Part shown: positions 50,175 through 58,808 of the stretch, one piece after another
How positions within the stretch are numbered: position 1 is the first letter of the stretch
Layout of the letters: each line of letters starts with the position of its first letter
Source of the DNA: Brucella anthropi_A
GTDB lineage: Bacteria; Pseudomonadota; Alphaproteobacteria; Rhizobiales; Rhizobiaceae
NCBI RefSeq assembly: GCF_046630315.1
Contig: NZ_LQBD01000008.1
Span: forward strand, 62,001 to 126,000
Direction: 5' to 3'
DNA: 64,000 bases
The notes under the pieces: generated by a model
What the model was told of the DNA's origin: nothing
Database searches by the model: none
The model's input: only the letters and a program-made list of their open reading frames with translations
Program-made: the position numbers and the translations under genes

Positions 50175-52082
50175 ATGGCGCCGGGCAAGCGGCGCGAACA
50201 GGCAGCGAGGCAGGACATGACCTCTGAACCAGAACCGGACAAGACGAACAAGGCGCAGCCGAAAGGCCGCCGTCGAAGGGCCAAGCGCGGCCTTGGTGAA
50301 CGGCTGCGCAAAAGTTCGTCCAGGCTGCTCGGCGGCAGTGCGATGCCGGATGGAACCGACCTTTTCTCACAGGTTTCCATGATGCTGCGCGCCTTCATGG
50401 CTTCGCCCGTGCGCAATACGCTGATTGCCATTGGAACCGGCATTTTCGTGCTCGTCGTGCTGATCGCGGTCGGGCAGGTGGCCATCAATCGCTGGAACGA
50501 ACCTTTCTACGATGCGCTGGCCAGGCGGGATTTGAAGGCCTTCTTCCACCAGTTGATGGTGTTCTTCGGCATTGCCGGCTCGCTTCTGGTGCTGAATGTC
50601 TCGCAAACCTGGCTGAACCAGATGTTCAAGCTGAAACTGCGCGAGGGGCTGGCGCGCGATCTGATCGGCCAGTGGCTGGAGCCGGGACGCGCGTTCCGCC
50701 TCGCCAATGCGGGCGAAATCGGCATCAATCCGGACCAGAGGCTGCAGGAAGATGCGCGGCACCTCGCCGAAACCTCCTGCGACCTTGGCATCAATCTCCT
50801 GCAATCGACGGTCATTCTGGTCAGTTTCGTCGGCGTGCTCTGGTCGCTGTCGAGCGGTTTCGTGTTTCATGTCGCGGGCTACAGTTTCTCCATCCCCGGC
50901 TATATGGTCTGGGCGGTTGTCATCTATGCGGCCTCCGCTTCATGGCTGACATGGATCGTCGGGCGCAGCCTGGTCAACATCAATGCCAATCGTTATGCGC
51001 GCGAGGCGGATTTCCGCGCATCGCTGATGCGGGTCAACGAACATCTGGACGCCATCACCCTCTCACGCGGCGAGGGGGATGAACGACGCCGCCTCAATCT
51101 GGATATCGATGCGGTGCTGGGGGCGATTCGCAGGATCGTTTCCGCCACGACGCGGCTGACATGGGTGACGGCCGGTTATGGCTGGCTGACCATCGTTGCA
51201 CCCATCCTGGTGGCGGCTCCGGTCTATTTTTCCGGCGGGCTGACCTTTGGCGGGCTGATGATGGCCGTCGGGGCGTTTACGCAGGTGCACAATTCCCTGC
51301 GCTGGTTCGTCGATAATTTCGGCGCCATTGCCGACTGGCGGGCGACGCTGCTGCGTGTTGCAAGCTTCCGGCAGGCGGTGTTGCGCATGGACGCGCTCGG
51401 CCATCTCGACCGGCAGATCGAGCTTGCGGCGAATGACGATGACCGGCTGACGCTGGACGATGTTTCCATCGCCGCGCCCGATCTGTGCCTGAAGCTTTCC
51501 CGCAAGGCCATTTCGGTGAAGCCGGGCGCGCGGATGCTCGTCACGGGCGGGACCGAGACGCAGAGGACGCTTCTGTTCCGTGCATTGGGCGGGCTTTGGC
51601 CATGGGGCGAGGGGCGGATCGGCATGCCCGCCGGCGACGGCGTCGCCTTCATGCCGCGCGCGCCCTATTTTCCGCCGGGCAATCTCAAGGGCGTGATCGT
51701 CTATCCGCTCGACATCAGGAAATTTTCCGAAGACGATCTGGAAAACGTTCTGCGCCGGGCCGGGCTGGAGCGGCTTTCCACGAGCCTCGACCGGGCTGCG
51801 CGCTGGGACCGCGTTCTCACCGACGATGAGCGCCAATGCTTGGCCTTTGCCCGGCTGATCCTGCAACAGCCGCAGTGGATCGTCATCGATGGCGCGCTCG
51901 ATGGTCTCGATGCCGAAGCCTATGACCGCATTCGCGACATGATGGACCATGAATTGAAGGATGCCGCCATCATCCATCTCGGCAAGCCGCATCTGCACGA
52001 CGGGCTTTTCACCCAGCAGATCAATCTGGAAGACGATCCGAAAGGCAAGCCGCTGGAACTGCCAGCCCTCAAAACGGCATGA
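50175..52082 (+). CDS. SbmA/BacA-family ABC protein with degenerate ATPase domain
   Basis: 635 residues. An Arg/Lys-rich N-terminal tail (1-60) is followed by the SbmA/BacA-type membrane domain (about 70-400, with NRWNEPFYDALARRD and WLTIVAPIL) and a C-terminal domain shaped like an ATPase (YddA layout). Every ATPase motif is altered: Walker A is GGTETQRT (residues 458-465, Gly and Lys replaced), the Q-loop is FMPRAPYF, the signature is LTDDERQC instead of LSGGEQQR, Walker B is VIDGALDGLD with Gly 573 in place of Glu, and the H-loop histidine is Lys. ATP hydrolysis looks unlikely. SbmA itself needs no ATP, so transport may be proton-driven. Confidence 0.85.
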   Translation: MAPGKRREQAARQDMTSEPEPDKTNKAQPKGRRRRAKRGLGERLRKSSSRLLGGSAMPDGTDLFSQVSMMLRAFMASPVRNTLIAIGTGIFVLVVLIAVGQVAINRWNEPFYDALARRDLKAFFHQLMVFFGIAGSLLVLNVSQTWLNQMFKLKLREGLARDLIGQWLEPGRAFRLANAGEIGINPDQRLQEDARHLAETSCDLGINLLQSTVILVSFVGVLWSLSSGFVFHVAGYSFSIPGYMVWAVVIYAASASWLTWIVGRSLVNINANRYAREADFRASLMRVNEHLDAITLSRGEGDERRRLNLDIDAVLGAIRRIVSATTRLTWVTAGYGWLTIVAPILVAAPVYFSGGLTFGGLMMAVGAFTQVHNSLRWFVDNFGAIADWRATLLRVASFRQAVLRMDALGHLDRQIELAANDDDRLTLDDVSIAAPDLCLKLSRKAISVKPGARMLVTGGTETQRTLLFRALGGLWPWGEGRIGMPAGDGVAFMPRAPYFPPGNLKGVIVYPLDIRKFSEDDLENVLRRAGLERLSTSLDRAARWDRVLTDDERQCLAFARLILQQPQWIVIDGALDGLDAEAYDRIRDMMDHELKDAAIIHLGKPHLHDGLFTQQINLEDDPKGKPLELPALKTA

Positions 52083-52086
52083 AAAA

Positions 52087-52116
52087 AGCCGCCGGTCGCC
52101 CGGCGGCTCTTTATTT
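52087..52116. terminator. Bidirectional terminator between the ABC gene and carB
   Basis: AGCCGCCGG / CCGGCGGCT with a TCGC loop, preceded by an A-run and followed by CTTTATTTT. Confidence 0.9.
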
Positions 52117-52130
52117 TCCTGTCCATGGGA

Positions 52131-55100
52131 TCAGCGGAAATAATCCTGCAGCGGGCGCACTTCCAGCGATCCGGCCTTGAGCGCGGCGATGGCTTCGGCG
52201 GCGGCTTCCGCACCGGCCATGGTCGTATAGTAAGGCAGTTTCTGCATCAGCGTTGCGCGGCGGATCGACTTGCTGTCGGAAACAGCACTGGCGCTGTCGG
52301 TCGTGTTGAAGACCAGGTGGATCTGGCGGTTGCGGATCGCGTCTTCCACATGCGGACGGCCTTCGATGACCTTGTTGATCTTGGTCGATTCGACGCCGTT
52401 GGCTTCGAGGAACTTCTGCGTGCCGCCGGTTGCCATGACCTTGAAGCCGATGCTGGCCAGCAGGCGGACGGGACCGAGCACGCGCTCCTTGTCCTCGTCG
52501 CGGACGGATACGAAGACCGTGCCTTCACGCGGCAGTTCCACGCCCGCGCCAAGCTGCGCCTTTGCGAAAGCCAGCGCATAGTCGTAGTCGAGGCCCATGA
52601 CTTCGCCCGTCGAGCGCATTTCCGGTCCAAGCAGCGTGTCGACGCCGGGGAAGCGGGCAAAGGGGAACACGGCTTCCTTGACCGCGATATGCGGGCGCGC
52701 GGTCGGCTGCGGCTTGCCGCCATAGGCGCCGAGCGCTGCTTCGAGGCTTTCGCCCGCCATGACGCGGGCCGCCACCTTGGCAATCGGCGTGCCGACCGTC
52801 TTGGCGACGAAGGGCACGGTGCGCGAGGCGCGCGGATTGACTTCGAGGATGAAGATTTCGCCGTCCTTGATGGCGAACTGAACATTCATCAACCCGCCGA
52901 CATGAAGCGCCTTGGCAAGCGCTGCCGTCTGGCGTTCCAGTTCGGCGACGATTTCCGGCGAAAGCGTGTGCACCGGCAGCGAGCAGGCGCTATCACCCGA
53001 ATGGATGCCCGCTTCCTCGATGTGTTCCATGATGCCCGCGACAAGGCTGTCCTTGCCGTCGCACAGGCAATCGACGTCCACTTCGATGGCTTCCGTCAGA
53101 TAGGTGTCGAACAGGAGCGGGTTCTTGCCGAGAAGCGTGTTGATCTGGCCGGTCTTGTCGTTTGGATATTTGGCCTTGATGTCTTCCGGCACCAGTTCCG
53201 GCACGGTGTCGAGCAGGTAGGCCTGCAATCCGCGTTCGTCATGGATGATCTGCATGGCGCGGCCACCCAGAACATAGGACGGGCGCACGACCAGCGGGAA
53301 GCCGAGATCGGCGGCGACCAGGCGCGCCTGTTCGACCGAATAGGCGATGCCGTTCTTCGGCTGGTTGAGGTCGAGCTTGATGAGAAGCTTCTGGAAGCGG
53401 TCGCGGTCTTCTGCAAGGTCGATGGCGTCCGGCGAGGTGCCGAGGATCGGGATGCCGGCCTTTTCCAGCGCATTGGCGAGTTTCAGCGGCGTCTGGCCGC
53501 CAAACTGCACGATGACCCCGTGCAGCGTGCCCTTTTGCATCTCGACGCGCAGGATTTCCAGCACGTCTTCCGCCGTCAGCGGTTCGAAATAGAGGCGGTC
53601 GGACGTGTCATAGTCGGTCGAGACCGTTTCCGGGTTGCAGTTGACCATGATGGCTTCATAGTCCGCGTCGCCGAGCGCGAAGGCCGCATGGCAGCAGCAA
53701 TAGTCGAATTCGATGCCCTGGCCGATACGGTTCGGACCGCCGCCGAGAATGACGACCTTCTTGCGATCCGAAACTTCCGCTTCCGAGCGCAACTCACCGA
53801 CGAAAGGCGTTTCATAGGTCGAGTACATATAGGCGGTCGGCGAGGCGAATTCGGCGGCGCAGGTGTCGATGCGCTTATAGACCGGATGCACGTCGAGATC
53901 GGCGCGCAGCCTGGCCACGTCTTCGGCGTCCTTGCCGGTCAGGCTTGCGAGACGCGCATCGGAGAAGCCCATGGACTTCAACATGCGCAGGTTTTCCGCA
54001 TCCTGCGGCAGGCCGTGTTCGCGGATGCGCTCTTCGGTCTTCACGATGGCTTCGATCTGTTCGAGGAACCACGGATCGATCTTGGAGGCGTCATGCACCT
54101 GCTCGACGGTCAGGCCAAGGCGCATGGCCTGCGCGACCATGCGCAGGCGGTCCGGTGTCGGCGTGCCGATGGCGGCGCGGATGGCGTTCTTCTCGTCGCC
54201 TTCCTCGATGTTGGGAATGGCGATTTCATCAAGGCCCGTCAGGCCGGTTTCAAGACCGCGCAGCGCCTTCTGCAACGATTCCTGGAAGGTGCGGCCAATG
54301 GCCATCACTTCCCCGACCGACTTCATGGCCGTGGTCAGGATCGGCGAGGAGCCGGGGAATTTCTCGAAGGCAAAACGCGGGATCTTGGTGACGACATAAT
54401 CGATCGACGGTTCGAACGAGGCAGGCGTTGCGCCGCCGGTGATGTCGTTGTCCAGTTCGTCGAGCGTGTAGCCGACGGCAAGCTTGGCCGCGACCTTGGC
54501 AATCGGGAAGCCGGTCGCCTTCGACGCCAGAGCGGACGAACGCGACACGCGCGGGTTCATTTCGATGACGATCATGCGGCCATTGGCCGGGTTGATCGCA
54601 AACTGCACGTTGGAGCCGCCGGTTTCGACGCCGATCTCGCGCAGCACCGCAATCGAGGCGTTGCGCATGATCTGGTATTCCTTGTCGGTGAGCGTCAGCG
54701 CCGGTGCGACGGTGATCGAATCGCCGGTATGGACACCCATCGGATCGAGGTTTTCGATCGAGCAGATGATGATGCAGTTGTCCGCGTGATCGCGGACGAC
54801 TTCCATTTCATATTCCTTCCAGCCCAGAACCGATTCTTCGATCAGAACTTCGGTCGTCGGCGAGGCGTCGAGGCCGCGTTCGATGATCTCGAAGAATTCC
54901 TGACGGTTATAGGCAATGCCGCCGCCGGTGCCGCCGAGCGTGAAGGACGGGCGGATGATCGCGGGCAGGCCGACCACATCGAGCGCCTGTGCGGCCTTTG
55001 CGAGCGCATGGCTCATATAGCGCTGCTTGCGCTCCACTTCGCCGAGCTGCCATTCGGTTTCAAGCTTGTCGAGCGCCTTGTCGAGATCGTCGCCGGAGAA

Positions 55101-55616
55101 CTGCGCCTTCACTTCGGCGCGCTTGGCCTCGTGGCGCTTGCGGTCCTCGTCCTTGATTTCGGTCGCATTGGCCAGCATCGAGCCCGGCGTGTCGAGGCCG
55201 ATCTTCTGCATGGCTTCGCGGAAGAGCGCGCGGTCCTCGGCCTTGTCGATGGCTTCGGCATTGGCGCCGATCATCTCGACGTTATAACGTTCAAGCACGC
55301 CCATGCGGCGCAGCGACAGCGCGGTGTTGAGCGCGGTCTGGCCGCCCATCGTCGGCAGGATCGCGTCCGGGCGCTCCTTGGCGATGATCTTGGCGACGAC
55401 TTCCGGCGTGATCGGCTCGATATAGGTCGCATCCGCCAGGTCGGGATCGGTCATGATGGTGGCCGGGTTGGAGTTGACGAGGATGATGCGGTAGCCTTCC
55501 TCCTTCAACGCCTTGCAGGCCTGCGTGCCCGAATAGTCGAACTCGCAAGCCTGGCCGATGACAATGGGGCCCGCGCCGATGATCAGGATCGATTTGATAT
55601 CTGTACGTTTCGGCAT
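52131..55616 (-). CDS. carB: Carbamoyl-phosphate synthase large subunit
   Basis: 1161 residues. Makes carbamoyl phosphate from bicarbonate, ammonia and two ATP, for pyrimidines and arginine. Two ATP-grasp halves are visible (GAGPIVIGQACEFDYSGTQA at the start, GGGPNRIGQGIEFDYCCCHA near 640) followed by the C-terminal allosteric MGS-like domain (VSVRDEDKERVLGPVRLL). About 90 residues longer than E. coli CarB, with an insert near residue 160-230 (KDEDRKRHEAKRAEVK). carA lies 4.5 kb away on the same strand with other genes between. Confidence 0.97.
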   Translation of the reverse strand: MPKRTDIKSILIIGAGPIVIGQACEFDYSGTQACKALKEEGYRIILVNSNPATIMTDPDLADATYIEPITPEVVAKIIAKERPDAILPTMGGQTALNTALSLRRMGVLERYNVEMIGANAEAIDKAEDRALFREAMQKIGLDTPGSMLANATEIKDEDRKRHEAKRAEVKAQFSGDDLDKALDKLETEWQLGEVERKQRYMSHALAKAAQALDVVGLPAIIRPSFTLGGTGGGIAYNRQEFFEIIERGLDASPTTEVLIEESVLGWKEYEMEVVRDHADNCIIICSIENLDPMGVHTGDSITVAPALTLTDKEYQIMRNASIAVLREIGVETGGSNVQFAINPANGRMIVIEMNPRVSRSSALASKATGFPIAKVAAKLAVGYTLDELDNDITGGATPASFEPSIDYVVTKIPRFAFEKFPGSSPILTTAMKSVGEVMAIGRTFQESLQKALRGLETGLTGLDEIAIPNIEEGDEKNAIRAAIGTPTPDRLRMVAQAMRLGLTVEQVHDASKIDPWFLEQIEAIVKTEERIREHGLPQDAENLRMLKSMGFSDARLASLTGKDAEDVARLRADLDVHPVYKRIDTCAAEFASPTAYMYSTYETPFVGELRSEAEVSDRKKVVILGGGPNRIGQGIEFDYCCCHAAFALGDADYEAIMVNCNPETVSTDYDTSDRLYFEPLTAEDVLEILRVEMQKGTLHGVIVQFGGQTPLKLANALEKAGIPILGTSPDAIDLAEDRDRFQKLLIKLDLNQPKNGIAYSVEQARLVAADLGFPLVVRPSYVLGGRAMQIIHDERGLQAYLLDTVPELVPEDIKAKYPNDKTGQINTLLGKNPLLFDTYLTEAIEVDVDCLCDGKDSLVAGIMEHIEEAGIHSGDSACSLPVHTLSPEIVAELERQTAALAKALHVGGLMNVQFAIKDGEIFILEVNPRASRTVPFVAKTVGTPIAKVAARVMAGESLEAALGAYGGKPQPTARPHIAVKEAVFPFARFPGVDTLLGPEMRSTGEVMGLDYDYALAFAKAQLGAGVELPREGTVFVSVRDEDKERVLGPVRLLASIGFKVMATGGTQKFLEANGVESTKINKVIEGRPHVEDAIRNRQIHLVFNTTDSASAVSDSKSIRRATLMQKLPYYTTMAGAEAAAEAIAALKAGSLEVRPLQDYFR

Positions 55617-55642
55617 GGGCGCTCATCCTATCTTCTTCGCGT

Positions 55643-55687
55643 GCATGTCATGGTCTCGAAACCGGTTCCCACTTTCGAGCGACATGC
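55643..55687. repeat. CCGGTT-centred palindrome upstream of carB
   Basis: The arms are GCATGTC / GACATGC, with CTCGAAACCGGTTCCCACTTTCGAG inside as nested arms. It lies in the carB leader 27 nt before the start. Confidence 0.8.
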
Positions 55688-55829
55688 TTCTTAGCCTGCC
55701 AGAAAAGCCCGCGCGGTTTTCCGGCGGGTTGGCAGCGTATGAATTCTGTGGGCTAAGCGGGCCTTATAGGCAATCATTTCGATAAGCGGAACCCCACAAA
55801 TCGTTTTATTTCAGAGAAAGTGCAGGCAT

Positions 55830-56666
55830 TCACGAAAATTCTTGCCCGCCGCAGGCTTTCTCCGTGGATCTTATAATCGGAACGAAGCGTTCGCGGGTCG
55901 ATTTCTGGCATGCGCGGCTGACGGGCAGCATTGTGCCGTCCTTCGTCAGCAGGCTCAAACCGCCATCGGTTCGGCGCAATTCGGCGACATGCCCGTCGGC
56001 GACCCAGTGCGAGCGATGAATCTGAAGCCCGCTTGTATCGCCGACTTCTTTCACGGCATCGGAAAAGCGGAGAAGAAGTAGTTCCTGTCCGTGACTGGTG
56101 ATGATCCGCGTATAGTGATCCTCCGCGGAAAGGCGCAGAATGGCGCCGCGATTGCCGGGTTTTAACCGGGCGAGCAATGGCGGCGGCGTATCAGGAACAT
56201 TTCTCGGTACGGTTTCCAGCTCACGGCGCAATGTCATGTAGGCGAGAATGCAAAAAAGGGCGCTGAGGGGCAAGGCGACAGCGGCGTTGGCGAGAACCGC
56301 ACTCGTCGTTGGCGTTCTGCCCGTAAAGCTCCAGTCGATGACGGCGATCCAGAGCCCGATCGGCAGGGCAGCAATGACCGCCCCGGTCATCATGCGGGCA
56401 AAGGCATGTCTGGTAAAACGTTCGAGGACCACATCAGCCAGAACAGAGAAGACGATTGCCGTTGACCATCCGGCAAATTGCACGCAGAGCCAGTAAAAGA
56501 AGCGGACCGCCACCGGCATCGACAGATCGGTCCCGAACGGTCCGGTGATGGTGAAGATCAGGACGACGACAAGGAATGTGCCCCACAGGCGCGGCGCACG
56601 AACAATGGTCGACAATTCGCGAAGCGCGAATTGCTGCAAGTCTCCGGTCACGTAGTTTTCCTGCAT
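55830..56666 (-). CDS. Membrane-bound LytTR-family regulator
   Basis: 278 residues. The N-terminal half has four membrane helices; the C-terminal half (about 170-278) is a LytTR DNA-binding domain (LRLSAEDHYTRIITSHGQEL, IHRSHWVA, LPVSRACQKSTRE). A LytTR domain on a membrane anchor with no receiver domain is typical of LytTR regulatory systems that bind DNA from the membrane. It diverges from a DUF2306 gene, only 70 nt away, and probably controls it. I chose ATG 56666; its ribosome binding site is weak. Confidence 0.82.
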   Translation of the reverse strand: MQENYVTGDLQQFALRELSTIVRAPRLWGTFLVVVLIFTITGPFGTDLSMPVAVRFFYWLCVQFAGWSTAIVFSVLADVVLERFTRHAFARMMTGAVIAALPIGLWIAVIDWSFTGRTPTTSAVLANAAVALPLSALFCILAYMTLRRELETVPRNVPDTPPPLLARLKPGNRGAILRLSAEDHYTRIITSHGQELLLLRFSDAVKEVGDTSGLQIHRSHWVADGHVAELRRTDGGLSLLTKDGTMLPVSRACQKSTRERFVPIIRSTEKACGGQEFS

Positions 56667-56736
56667 TTGACGCCGTTTCGGTTGAGATGAGCGCAGTCTT
56701 GTTGAAAGCGATACGAAATTCAACAGGAACCCTGCG
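56667..56736. promoter_or_regulatory. Divergent promoter region of the LytTR and DUF2306 genes
   Basis: 70 nt for two promoters. It contains CGGTTGAGATGAG and CTTGTTGAAAG, possible LytTR half-sites, and AGGAA before the DUF2306 start. No consensus was proven. Confidence 0.3.
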
Positions 56737-57255
56737 ATGAACTTCGAACCGCTTTTCAACGCGCCGCTTGCCATTCAAATCCATGTTGCTGCCGTCGTGC
56801 CTGCCGCGATCATCGGTCTGGTCATTTTCTTGCGGCGCAAGGGCACCAGGCTGCACAAGGCGCTCGGGCGGTTGTGGATTTTGCTGATGATCGTGACCGC
56901 AATTTCCAGTTTTTTCATTCACCAGATCAATCTTGTCGGCGGTTTCAGCCCGATACATCTTCTTTCCATACTGGTGTTGCTGGGATGCGCGCGCGCCGTA
57001 GCGGCAGCCAGAAAGGGACAGATCGGGACACATCGCAGAATCGTCAAAAGCGTCTACCTCGGCGGTATTCTCGGGGCAGGGTTATTCGCCTTCATGCCCG
57101 GACGCATCATGAATGAAGTTGCATTTTCTCATGGATGGGGGTCGCCATCTCTTCTGGTATGTCTTCTGATGGTGCCTGTTGCAGCGGGCTTCGCCTATCG
57201 GCGCATGACGGGCGTTCTTGTGTCCAAACTGTTGCGAAAGCGTTTTCGTTTGTGA
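56737..57255 (+). CDS. DUF2306 membrane protein
   Basis: 172 residues with five or so membrane segments, each short and separated by basic loops (GTRLHKALGRLW, IGTHRRIVKSVY), the DUF2306 hallmark. DUF2306 members often sit beside LytTR regulators, as here. The function is unknown. The ATG follows AGGAA by seven nt. Confidence 0.82.
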   Translation: MNFEPLFNAPLAIQIHVAAVVPAAIIGLVIFLRRKGTRLHKALGRLWILLMIVTAISSFFIHQINLVGGFSPIHLLSILVLLGCARAVAAARKGQIGTHRRIVKSVYLGGILGAGLFAFMPGRIMNEVAFSHGWGSPSLLVCLLMVPVAAGFAYRRMTGVLVSKLLRKRFRL

Positions 57256-57366
57256 TCGATGCCGCCATTTACTTTTTATGTTGCCGTGCCAACTCTTTAT
57301 GCGACAATCACAGCCATGGTGTGGTGCCGTTTGGTGGAAGGCGGCACGGTGAAGGGGAGTTGGTCA

Positions 57367-58299
57367 ATGCGCTGGCAAGGCCGTAGGCAAAGCGACAATG
57401 TGGAAGACCTGCGCGGAGAGCAGGGCGGTGGGGTTGGCGGCGGCTTCGGTCGCGGCGGCGGCTTTGGCGGGCCGGGCTTGCGCATCGTGCGCGGCGGCGG
57501 TATTTCCGGCATTCTCATTCTGGTGGTCATGTTCTTCGTGCTGCGCGCCGTCGGCATCGATCCGCTGCCGATCCTGTTCGGCGATGGCAGCATGGGGCCG
57601 ACCGTGACGGAGCAGGTCGGGCAATCCGGGCGGACGGTCGCCGAGGGCGGCACCGTTGCCAATGACGAGACGACACAATTTGCCCGCACGGTTCTGGCCG
57701 AGACGGAAGACGTGTGGAGCGGCATTTTCCAGTCGCGCGGCCAGGCCTACACGCCGCCGACGATGGTGCTGTTTTCCGGTCAGGTCCGTTCGGCCTGCGG
57801 CTTTGCTTCCGCTGCCTCCGGCCCGTTCTACTGTCCCGGCGACCGCAAGCTCTATATCGATCTGAGCTTCTACAAGGAACTGGCCAACCGCTTCGGTGCA
57901 TCCGGCGATTTCGCGCAGGCCTATGTTCTGGCGCATGAGGTGGGCCACCATGTCCAGAATCTTCTGGGCATTCTCCCGAAGTTCAACCAGATGCGCCAGC
58001 AGATGAACGAGGCGCAGGCCAACCAGATGTCGGTTCGCGTGGAGCTTCAGGCCGATTGCCTGGCGGGTGTGTGGGGGTATTACACCGAGCAGAAGGGCAT
58101 TCTGGAAGCGGGCGATCTTGAAGAAGCGTTGAACGCCGCGCATCAGATCGGCGACGACACGCTGCAGCGCCGCAGTCAGGGTTATGTCGTGCCGGAAAGC
58201 TTCAACCACGGCACCTCCGCTCAGCGCGCCAAGTGGTTCCAGCGCGGTTTCGACAGCGGCAAGCTGGAATCGTGCGATACGTTCAGCGGCGATGTTTAA
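57367..58299 (+). CDS. ypfJ: Neutral zinc metallopeptidase, YpfJ family
   Basis: 310 residues. An N-terminal Gly/Arg-rich region is followed by one membrane helix (about 45-65) and a zinc-peptidase domain with HEVGHH at 190-195 and the downstream third ligand in ELQADCLAGVW. YpfJ proteins are cell-envelope peptidases of unclear substrate. ATG 57367 follows AGGGGAG with 8-nt spacing; the longer frame to 57259 is dropped. A terminator follows. Confidence 0.9.
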   Translation: MRWQGRRQSDNVEDLRGEQGGGVGGGFGRGGGFGGPGLRIVRGGGISGILILVVMFFVLRAVGIDPLPILFGDGSMGPTVTEQVGQSGRTVAEGGTVANDETTQFARTVLAETEDVWSGIFQSRGQAYTPPTMVLFSGQVRSACGFASAASGPFYCPGDRKLYIDLSFYKELANRFGASGDFAQAYVLAHEVGHHVQNLLGILPKFNQMRQQMNEAQANQMSVRVELQADCLAGVWGYYTEQKGILEAGDLEEALNAAHQIGDDTLQRRSQGYVVPESFNHGTSAQRAKWFQRGFDSGKLESCDTFSGDV

Positions 58300-58316
58300 A
58301 GCCGCCGGGAGATTGT

Positions 58317-58345
58317 AGAAAAAGGCGGTGTCGGCCGCCTTTTTC
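58317..58345 (+). terminator. Terminator of ypfJ
   Basis: AAGGCGG / CCGCCTT stem with a 6-nt loop, followed by TTTTTCATT, 20 nt after the stop. Confidence 0.88.
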
Positions 58346-58378
58346 ATTTCTGGCAGACATGCCGCTGACGTTGTGCAC

Positions 58379-58632
58379 TAAAGCGTGTCGCATTTTATCG
58401 TAGTCATATGACACGCTTTAAGTTTTTGTTTTCATGCATGTCTTTATCCCAAAACCGGTTCCCACTTTTGGGAGACATGCTATAGAGCGGTTCCGGTTTA
58501 AATGGAAACGTCGGAACCGCTCTATCTATTGGTTTTGTCGCATTATCCTACGCATCGAAGCGGGATCGGAAATCAGTCCAGTGGACTGATTTCCCCGCGT
58601 AGGCGCTTCGCACTTTTGGCTCGAAAATGCTC
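58379..58632. repeat. Cluster of four palindromes
   Basis: Four palindromes lie end to end: 58379-58420 (TAAAGCGTGTC / GACACGCTTTA, perfect 11 bp); 58436-58480 (GCATGTCT / AGACATGC with a CCGGTT core); 58482-58525 (ATAGAGCGGTTCCG / CGGAACCGCTCTAT, perfect 14 bp); and 58536-58632, which contains a 27-bp palindrome (GGAAATCAGTCCA, G, TGGACTGATTTCC) inside CCTACGC / GCGTAGG arms. With flanks this fills the 509-nt gap between ypfJ and the MFS gene; no gene is seen. Confidence 0.85.
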
Positions 58633-58808
58633 TATTCGTCTTGTGGGGAAATAATTTTCCAGATAAATGCTTTTGCACCGGCGCGGCCTTTTTTCCCATT
58701 TGCAAGCGTAACGCTCAGTTTTGAGCGGCGATGGCGCATGCGTTTTCCAATCAACACAATTTATCACTGTTCCACCTTATCCGTCGTGGAGCATATTTCA
58801 GGTGTCCC

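Noticed and set aside
52125..55694. A 1189-codon open frame antisense to carB
   Set aside because: It mirrors carB codon by codon, is rich in Arg/His/Asp as expected of an antisense GC-rich frame, and has no domain or ribosome binding site. carB on the other strand is certain.
58379..58632. Palindrome cluster considered as tRNA or attachment site
   Set aside because: No cloverleaf can be drawn, there is no CCA end or TTCGA loop in the right place, and no integrase gene is nearby.
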